DNA of 6,294 nucleotides from Bacteroidota bacterium (GTDB lineage Bacteria; Bacteroidota; Bacteroidia; Flavobacteriales_F; PHOS-HE28): contig JAEZDL010000035.1 of assembly GCA_023418095.1 (NCBI GenBank), forward strand, positions 1 to 6,294. The letters are read 5' to 3'. Both the position numbers and the translations under genes were made by a program. The notes beneath the pieces are model-generated. The model was given only the letters and a program-made list of their open reading frames with translations, was not told the DNA's origin and made no database searches. Positions 1-4,231 of the stretch are shown piece by piece; positions within the stretch are counted from its first letter, which is position 1; the number at the start of each line of letters is the position of its first letter.

Positions 1-736
1 GGATCGTTTCGATGTAATCGAGCCGGCCGCTATCGATGTGCACGAGCTTGAAATGTTCCTTGGCCGGTTCGGTCATTCCTTCGCTTCCGTAGGGCAGCCA
101 CGAGCCGGGAAATACATCGCAGACCAGGTCCATCAATTCCTCGCCGCTGTAGTTCTTGCGGTTCTTCCACACGTTGGTCTGGCCGAATTTGATGTCCTCG
201 AACTTCACCATGTTGGGACCGAACACCATGGTCTGGCAATAGAAGCGGCCGCCGATCGGGAGCAGATCGCTCACCTGCTTGAAATACGTTCTGTAGATCT
301 CCTCCTGTTTGCCTGCGCGAAATTCCTCTACGGAGCAAAGGTGCTCGGGTGATCCCATGGCGCACACCGCATCGAACTTGCCGAAGGTCTCGGGCGTGAT
401 CGCCTTCGAATCCATGTGGTGCACATTGAGGCCGTTCTTGCGGCACGCATCGGCCTGGCCTTTGGCGAGCACGACGCCTGTGGTTGAAACACCATGACGG
501 TTCAAATAATCGATGAATGCACCCCAACCACAACCCAGATCGAGCACCTTGCTGCCCGGCTTGATGTTGCAATTGTCCATGATGAACTTGTGCTTGCGCT
601 CCTGCGCCTGCTCGAGCGTGAGGGAAAAATCACCATCGAAACGTGCGCCGCTGTAGCCTCCCTTCTCTCCCAGGCTCAGCCGGAAGATCTTGTCCATGGT
701 GGTGTAATGCGCGTCGAGATCCTTCTGGTCGGCCAT
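1..736 (-). CDS. SAM-dependent methyltransferase, cyclopropane-fatty-acyl-phospholipid synthase type (3' end cut by window edge)
   Basis: Reading the minus strand from the ATG at 736 gives 245 residues that run off the left edge, so the C-terminus is missing. Motif I of class I SAM methyltransferases is clear as VLDLGCGWG (residues 64-72). It is preceded by a segment with LTLEQAQERKH (39-49), which resembles the helix before the SAM fold in cyclopropane fatty acid synthases and mycolic acid methyltransferases. FDAVCAMGSPEHL (121-133) sits where those enzymes have the 'MFEHV' motif, and the Glu-His pair is kept. The expected product methylates or cyclopropanates a lipid, but the substrate cannot be read from the sequence. 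At the place where classical family members have Tyr-Ser-Cys, this protein has Tyr-Ser-Gly (28-30). The ATG at 736 was chosen because the family-like sequence DAHYTTMDKIFRLS begins at residue 8; an in-frame GTG lies further upstream after a stop. No strong Shine-Dalgarno is seen. The gene is divergent from the DUF2809 gene. Confidence 0.88.
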   Translation of the reverse strand, partial: MADQKDLDAHYTTMDKIFRLSLGEKGGYSGARFDGDFSLTLEQAQERKHKFIMDNCNIKPGSKVLDLGCGWGAFIDYLNRHGVSTTGVVLAKGQADACRKNGLNVHHMDSKAITPETFGKFDAVCAMGSPEHLCSVEEFRAGKQEEIYRTYFKQVSDLLPIGGRFYCQTMVFGPNMVKFEDIKFGQTNVWKNRKNYSGEELMDLVCDVFPGSWLPYGSEGMTEPAKEHFKLVHIDSGRLDYIETI

Positions 737-739
737 TCG

Positions 740-777
740 GTGTACGGGAAAAATTGCGGCACCCGCCGCACGTGTAC
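740..777. repeat. GTGTAC direct repeat flanking the leader hairpin
   Basis: GTGTAC occurs at 740-745 and again at 772-777 on the plus strand (GTACAC on the minus strand). The start-to-start spacing is 32 nt, close to three helical turns. The two copies bracket the hairpin at 755-770 and lie between the promoter-like element and the methyltransferase start. A pair of operator half-sites on one DNA face is possible. Six-base repeats also arise by chance, so confidence is low. Confidence 0.25.
749..770 (-). promoter_or_regulatory. GC-rich hairpin followed by a T-run in the methyltransferase leader
   Basis: On the minus strand the sequence TGCGGC-GGGT-GCCGCA forms a perfect 6-bp stem with a 4-nt loop. 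It is followed by A and then five T's, ending 12 nt before the methyltransferase ATG. This is the layout of a small intrinsic terminator or attenuator. On the plus strand no T-run follows, so only the minus orientation fits. No minus-strand gene lies directly upstream for it to terminate. It could therefore be an attenuator, a 5' stabilising stem-loop, or chance in GC-rich DNA. Confidence 0.35.
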
Positions 778-806
778 AATGATAGGCACGGGAAGCAACA
801 TTCAAC
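777..806 (-). promoter_or_regulatory. Bacteroidota-type promoter candidate for the methyltransferase
   Basis: On the minus strand, GTTG (806-803) is followed after 18 nt by TATCATTG (784-777). The Bacteroidota consensus is TTG or TTTG, 17-23 nt, then TAnnTTTG. The downstream box differs at one fixed position. Transcription would start near 770, giving a leader of about 35 nt that opens with the hairpin at 770-755. The call rests on a motif match only. Confidence 0.35.
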
Positions 807-820
807 CATCTTTGCCGCCG

Positions 821-1189
821 ATGGCACGCAGCAGGATCGTTCACCTAATGATCGCGATCTTCCTTCTCTGCATAGAGATCATGATCGCCATGCGGGACAA
901 TGGCGGACTTGTGCGCACGTGGGCGGGCGACGTGTTCGTGGTGATGCTGCTCTACTTCGTGGTGCGCGCGATCATGCCGGCGTGGAAACCGATCCACGTG
1001 GCGATCGGTGTATTGATCTTTGCATTTCTGCTGGAATTCTCACAGGCCCTTGGGCTGATCGGGTTACTTGGGTTACAGGATGTGCTGATCGCGCGATGGA
1101 TCCTGGGCGACACCTTCCAATGGGCCGATCTGTTGGCGTATGTGATCGGGGTTGTGGCGGCCTATTGGTTCGACAAGTTGAAGTTTTGA
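821..1189 (+). CDS. DUF2809 family small integral membrane protein
   Basis: This 122-residue protein has four predicted transmembrane helices at about residues 6-24, 36-53, 58-78 and 102-117. It carries the conserved features recalled for DUF2809 (PF10990): Gly-Asp at the start of helix 2 (36-37), FLLEFSQ at the end of helix 3 (69-75), and LGDTFQWADLLAY (95-107) leading into helix 4. The family's function is unknown and its members sit in the cytoplasmic membrane. The frame is open far upstream, back to 494, but that part is antisense to the methyltransferase. The family-like sequence starts with MARSRIVHL, so the ATG at 821 is preferred; an ATG at 779 would add 14 residues with no membrane or family character. 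No convincing ribosome binding site is seen for either start. The last 24 codons plus stop are found again, decayed, at 2351-2424. Confidence 0.8.
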   Translation: MARSRIVHLMIAIFLLCIEIMIAMRDNGGLVRTWAGDVFVVMLLYFVVRAIMPAWKPIHVAIGVLIFAFLLEFSQALGLIGLLGLQDVLIARWILGDTFQWADLLAYVIGVVAAYWFDKLKF

Positions 1190-1280
1190 GGGGGATTCTT
1201 CGAGTGCCTAAGATCACTGGAAGAGAAGCTGTTCGTTCATTCATAATGTTTTTGTTTACATTGGCTCAAAATCCACTCAC

Positions 1281-2279
1281 ATGAAAATAATCTTACTCAC
1301 TTCGTTGATGCTGGCTTCTGCTTTACTGTTTGCACAATCGCCTACGATCGTTGCAAGCGATATTCCAGTAGCAGGTCAATCCTTTGCGTTCATAGAAGCG
1401 ACTTATCTCGAGATCACGAACAACGGCATTGGCCAAACATGGGATCTGAGCGGAATAACCCAGACCGGCAGTGGTGTCCAGACTTGGAATGCGCCCTCGA
1501 GTTCAACTGCAGCAGCCAGTTTTCCAGATGCGGACCTGGTAATATTTACCGGGGCGCGCGAGCAATTCGTTCAATTCACATCGTCATCCTCATTCATCCT
1601 GGGCAGCCAGCAACAAGGCATCATCAGCACATGTTCCGATCCAATGGAACGAATGAAATTCCCATGCACCTATGGAACCTCTTGGTCCGACAATGGCACG
1701 TGCAGCTACACCGATCAAGGAACTGAATATCCATCCACTACTGTTGCTCAATTCGAGGCTGACGGATATGGTACGTTGATCCTTCCGAATGGTACGGTCA
1801 ATAATGTTCTTAAGCTGGTTGAAAGCTCCACCAGTACTGCGGTGTCACAGGGGTTCACTTACACCCAGACAACCGAGATCCACTATTTCTGGAAACCGGG
1901 CGTACCTACTTACGTAGCAGGTGTTTCCAAGGTATCGTTGGCCATTGATGGCCAGATCATCACAGGTGATGAGGAGGTCAATTATCTGTCGGCCTCGTCC
2001 ATTGGAATTGAAGACCTGTTCTCAAATGATCTTGGGATCTCACTTTTTCCGAATCCAGCGAATTCAGTGGTAAGTGTGGATATCAGCGCCAAAGGGAAGC
2101 TTGATCTGGAGATGTTCGATACATCCGGGCGATGCGTCAAATTGATCAGTCTGGGTTCAAAGGCGCCTGGCATCCATCGGCATGAAGTCGATGTGAATGA
2201 TCTGGTTCCTGGAATTTATACCGTGAACATTCGGAATGAACATGGCGAACGCGGAAGTCAGCGCCTGCTCGTTCAATAA
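1281..2279 (+). CDS. Secreted protein of unknown function with T9SS C-terminal sorting domain
   Basis: The 332-residue product begins with a typical Sec signal peptide: Lys2, then a hydrophobic stretch over residues 3-17, with likely cleavage after Ala18 (FAQS). The C-terminal ~80 residues form a type A T9SS sorting domain (Por secretion tail). The marks are LFPNPA (255-260), alternating strands with MFDTSGRCVKLI, and the late PGIYTVNI motif (310-317). Such cargo crosses the outer membrane by T9SS and is then anchored or released. The middle (20-250) is rich in Ser, Thr and Gly and contains GQTWDLSGITQ (51-61), a pattern I associate with uncharacterised Bacteroidota surface proteins. No catalytic motif was recognised. 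Cys118, Cys129 and Cys141 lie close together and could form a disulfide after export. The leader 1190-1280 ends in an AT-rich block (about 1241-1262) that may hold the promoter, and there is no clear Shine-Dalgarno. The gene separates the intact DUF2809 gene from its relic. Confidence 0.87.
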   Translation: MKIILLTSLMLASALLFAQSPTIVASDIPVAGQSFAFIEATYLEITNNGIGQTWDLSGITQTGSGVQTWNAPSSSTAAASFPDADLVIFTGAREQFVQFTSSSSFILGSQQQGIISTCSDPMERMKFPCTYGTSWSDNGTCSYTDQGTEYPSTTVAQFEADGYGTLILPNGTVNNVLKLVESSTSTAVSQGFTYTQTTEIHYFWKPGVPTYVAGVSKVSLAIDGQIITGDEEVNYLSASSIGIEDLFSNDLGISLFPNPANSVVSVDISAKGKLDLEMFDTSGRCVKLISLGSKAPGIHRHEVDVNDLVPGIYTVNIRNEHGERGSQRLLVQ

Positions 2280-2333
2280 GTCGAGAGCCAAGGCTAGTTT
2301 GATCAATAGGCCCCTCTGGTTGGTGTGCTCTGA

Positions 2334-2341
2334 TATAATTG
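2334..2341 (+). promoter_or_regulatory. Possible -7 box for the downstream repeat-protein gene
   Basis: TATAATTG differs from the Bacteroidota -7 consensus TAnnTTTG at one fixed position. No TTG or TTTG stands at the usual distance upstream: the nearest are at 2298-2301 (too far) and 2320-2322 (too near). If real, the transcript would carry the DUF2809 relic as its 5' leader, about 85-90 nt. Support is weak. Confidence 0.2.
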
Positions 2342-2342
2342 T

Positions 2343-2424
2343 GCGACACGTCCAATGGGCACTTCTGCTGGCGTATGTGATGGGCGTTGTTGCGGCTTAT
2401 TGGTAGGATAAGTTGAAGTTTTGA
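2343..2424 (+). pseudogene. Relic of the 3' end of a second DUF2809 gene
   Basis: Positions 2351-2424 align without gaps to 1116-1189, the last 24 codons and stop of the intact DUF2809 gene. By my count 63 of 74 bases are identical. The translation runs QWALLLAYVMGVVAAYW, then an in-frame TAG (2404-2406) where the intact copy has Phe, then DKLKF and the same TGA. Just upstream, GCGACAC (2343-2349) matches 1107-1113, but the relic has one base where the intact gene has two, which shifts the frame. Similarity may reach back to about 2324 (GTGCT..GAT) with further indels. Nothing recognisable of the first ~90 codons remains. Many differences fall at codon third positions, which suggests the copy was once a functional paralogue before it decayed. 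Confidence 0.75.
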
Positions 2425-2427
2425 GGA
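2422..2427 (+). promoter_or_regulatory. Ribosome binding site for the repeat-protein gene, overlapping the relic's stop codon
   Basis: TGAGGA ends 7 nt before the ATG at 2435, a good Shine-Dalgarno spacing. Its first three bases are the TGA stop of the DUF2809 relic. The site therefore supports the start at 2435. It also suggests that the tail of the dead copy was kept because it supplies the translation signal. Confidence 0.5.
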
Positions 2428-2434
2428 TTTAACC

Positions 2435-2920
2435 ATGAGAACTGTAATTGTGACCCTCACAATTTTATTGTTGGGCAGCTTGATCATGATCGTTTGGCAA
2501 TACGAACAGTTACAAGCATTGAATGACAATCGCTTCTTTGACTATGAGTACAGGCCTTTCAGCAATTCGATCGTGACCAAATGGAAGCGCGATGGGAAAG
2601 TTGAAAGTATTGGATTCGACTTGAATGATGATCGTGAATTAGACTCCCTGGTGGCTTACGGAAAGGGTCAACTTATTACGACGATATGGGTAGATAAAGA
2701 CTTCAATGGAATTTATGAAATCGAATATCTCTACTCAAGCGAAGAAGAACTCATCGCTCGTTACGATGACCATTTACAAAGTGGTCAATTTCTCCATTTC
2801 ACTCGCTACACTCGCGACAGCCTGTTCAGATACGAAGACGAAAATGAAAATGGTTGGTTTGAAGAAACCGAACTTTATCATAAAGGATCACGCAATGATC
2901 CAAATGCGTCAATTGAATGA
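2435..2920 (+). CDS. Membrane-anchored protein of unknown function with Asp/Asn-rich ~25-residue repeats
   Basis: The product has 161 residues. Residues 4-21 are hydrophobic after Arg2 and there is no lipobox cysteine, so this is a signal anchor or an uncleaved signal peptide with the rest outside the cytoplasm. The remainder reads as about five units beginning near residues 36, 62, 87, 111 and 135. Three units carry a D-x-[DN]-x-[DN]-x-x-x-[DE] loop: DLNDDRELD (62-70), DKDFNGIYE (87-95) and DENENGWFE (135-143). Each loop is followed by aromatic and hydrophobic positions. Such loops resemble calcium loops of EF-hand or dockerin type. Similar D-N-D-G repeats followed by a Tyr-rich strand and GKL occur in many uncharacterised bacterial proteins. 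The protein is acidic overall. The start is set by the TGAGGA site 7 nt upstream. The gene is visibly more AT-rich than the odhAB genes that converge on it 20 nt downstream. No function can be assigned. Confidence 0.75.
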   Translation: MRTVIVTLTILLLGSLIMIVWQYEQLQALNDNRFFDYEYRPFSNSIVTKWKRDGKVESIGFDLNDDRELDSLVAYGKGQLITTIWVDKDFNGIYEIEYLYSSEEELIARYDDHLQSGQFLHFTRYTRDSLFRYEDENENGWFEETELYHKGSRNDPNASIE

Positions 2921-2940
2921 TCGGGTTGAAGACCGTAGGC

Positions 2941-4224
2941 TCACAACCCCAACAAAATCTCCCCAGGCTCCTTCCCACCGAACACCAGCTTGGTAGGATC
3001 TTCTAGCATTTCCTTCACTTTGAAGAGGAAGCTCACGCTTTCCTTTCCGTCCACGATGCGGTGATCGTAGCTGAGCGCCACGTACATGATCGGGCGGATC
3101 TCCACTTTGCCGTTGACCGCCACCGGGCGCTCCACGATGTTGTGCATGCCAAGGATCGCGCTTTGCGGCGGATTGATGATGGGTGTGCTGAGCATGCTGC
3201 CGAACACGCCACCGTTGGTGATCGTGAAGGTGCCGCCGGTCATCTCATCGATGCTGAGCTTCGCGTCGCGCGCCTTGATCGCAAGTTCCTTGATCTTCGC
3301 TTCGATCTGGGCGAGGCTCATCTGTTCCGCATTGCGGATGATCGGGACCATGAGGCCTTTCGGTGAGCTCACCGCGATCCCAATGTCCGCATAATCGAAC
3401 GTAACGATCTCTTCGCCATCGATCATGGCGTTCACTGTTGGGAAATGATGCAACGCTTCGGTGACCGCTTTGGTGAAAAAGCTCATGAAGCCAAGGCCGG
3501 TGCCATGCACTTCCTTGAACTTGTCCTTGTACTTATCGCGCACGGCCATCACGGCGCTCATGTCCACTTCGTTGAAGGTGGTGAGCATCGCGGTCTCGTT
3601 CTTCACGCTCACGAGCCGTTCCGCGATCTTCTTGCGCAGCGTGCTCATCTTGGCGCGGCTTTCCTCGCGTGCCCCGCCCCAGCCGTTGATCATCACCGCG
3701 CCGGCATCGATCCCGCCGGCCACGTACGCTTCCACATCGCTCTTGCGGATCCGGCCGTTCGGACCGGTGCCTTTCAACTTGTCGCCACTGATGCCTTTGT
3801 CCTGCATCACGGCCTTCGCGACGGGCGTTGCTTTTACATCAGCGGCAGGTGCTGGGGCAACTGTGGAACCGGCTTTCGAGCTCGCTGCGGCCGCAGGTTT
3901 GGACGAGGTGGAACCATTGCTCTTTTTTTGCTCCTGCACCTGTTCCTGCCCCTGATCCTTTTTCGGCTTCGCCTCGGCCTTCACGCTGGTATCGATCTTC
4001 GCCACCACATCGCCAACGTTCACGGTAACATCCGCTTCGGTGAGTATGCTGATCTTTCCCTCCTGCTCGGCGGTGAGTTCCAGCGTGGCCTTGTCGCTAT
4101 CGATCTCCGCGATCACCTGATCCTTCTCCACCACATCGCCGTTCTTCACCAACCATTGGGCGATCCGTACTTCGCTGATGCTTTCCCCCGGGCTGGGGAC
4201 CTTCACTTCGAGTTCCTGGCTCAT
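2941..4224 (-). CDS. odhB: Dihydrolipoyllysine-residue succinyltransferase, E2 of the 2-oxoglutarate dehydrogenase complex
   Basis: This 427-residue E2 is complete (also called sucB). The lipoyl domain spans residues 2-79, with the lipoylated Lys45 in EIDSDKATLEL. A flexible Ala/Pro/Gln/Lys linker (about 80-130) contains a QGQEQVQEQ stretch. The peripheral-subunit-binding domain (131-168) carries ATPVAKAVM and GTGPNGRIRKSDVEAY, and holds E1 or E3. The catalytic acyltransferase core (about 190-427) has TTFNEVDMS (215-223), the ITNGGVFGSMLSTPIINPPQ block (335-354) and the active-site DHRIVDG motif, with His388 and Asp392. The TTFNEVDMS sequence and the tandem E1 gene favour succinyl over acetyl transfer. 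The enzyme moves the succinyl group from the lipoyl arm to CoA in the TCA cycle. The length is normal for the family. The start follows the E1 stop by 7 nt without a strong Shine-Dalgarno, so translational coupling is likely. Confidence 0.97.
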   Translation of the reverse strand: MSQELEVKVPSPGESISEVRIAQWLVKNGDVVEKDQVIAEIDSDKATLELTAEQEGKISILTEADVTVNVGDVVAKIDTSVKAEAKPKKDQGQEQVQEQKKSNGSTSSKPAAAASSKAGSTVAPAPAADVKATPVAKAVMQDKGISGDKLKGTGPNGRIRKSDVEAYVAGGIDAGAVMINGWGGAREESRAKMSTLRKKIAERLVSVKNETAMLTTFNEVDMSAVMAVRDKYKDKFKEVHGTGLGFMSFFTKAVTEALHHFPTVNAMIDGEEIVTFDYADIGIAVSSPKGLMVPIIRNAEQMSLAQIEAKIKELAIKARDAKLSIDEMTGGTFTITNGGVFGSMLSTPIINPPQSAILGMHNIVERPVAVNGKVEIRPIMYVALSYDHRIVDGKESVSFLFKVKEMLEDPTKLVFGGKEPGEILLGL

Positions 4225-4231
4225 GGTGTGT

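Noticed and set aside
30..572. Minus-strand open frame of 180 codons overlapping the methyltransferase in another frame.
   Set aside because: It is Arg/Gln/His-rich with no family resemblance. The neighbouring frame carries SAM motif I and continuous methyltransferase homology.
494..820. Upstream in-frame extension of the DUF2809 reading frame, giving a 231-residue product.
   Set aside because: The first ~95 codons lie antisense to a well-supported methyltransferase and have no membrane or family character. The DUF2809-like sequence starts at the ATG at 821.
1241..1265. AT-rich block upstream of the T9SS gene with TAATGTTT and TACATTGG as possible -7 boxes.
   Set aside because: Neither box matches TAnnTTTG fully and neither has a TTG at the right distance. 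The region is a plausible promoter area, but no specific element can be defended.
2287..2296. AGCCAAGGCT inverted repeat after the T9SS gene as a terminator.
   Set aside because: The stem is only 3-4 bp with a 2-4 nt loop, and only a short TTT follows.
2923..2949. GGGTTG and CAACCC inverted repeat between the convergent genes, a possible bidirectional terminator.
   Set aside because: The stem is only 6 bp with a 15-nt loop and no T-run on either side, and it overlaps the odhB stop codon. It is too weak to call.
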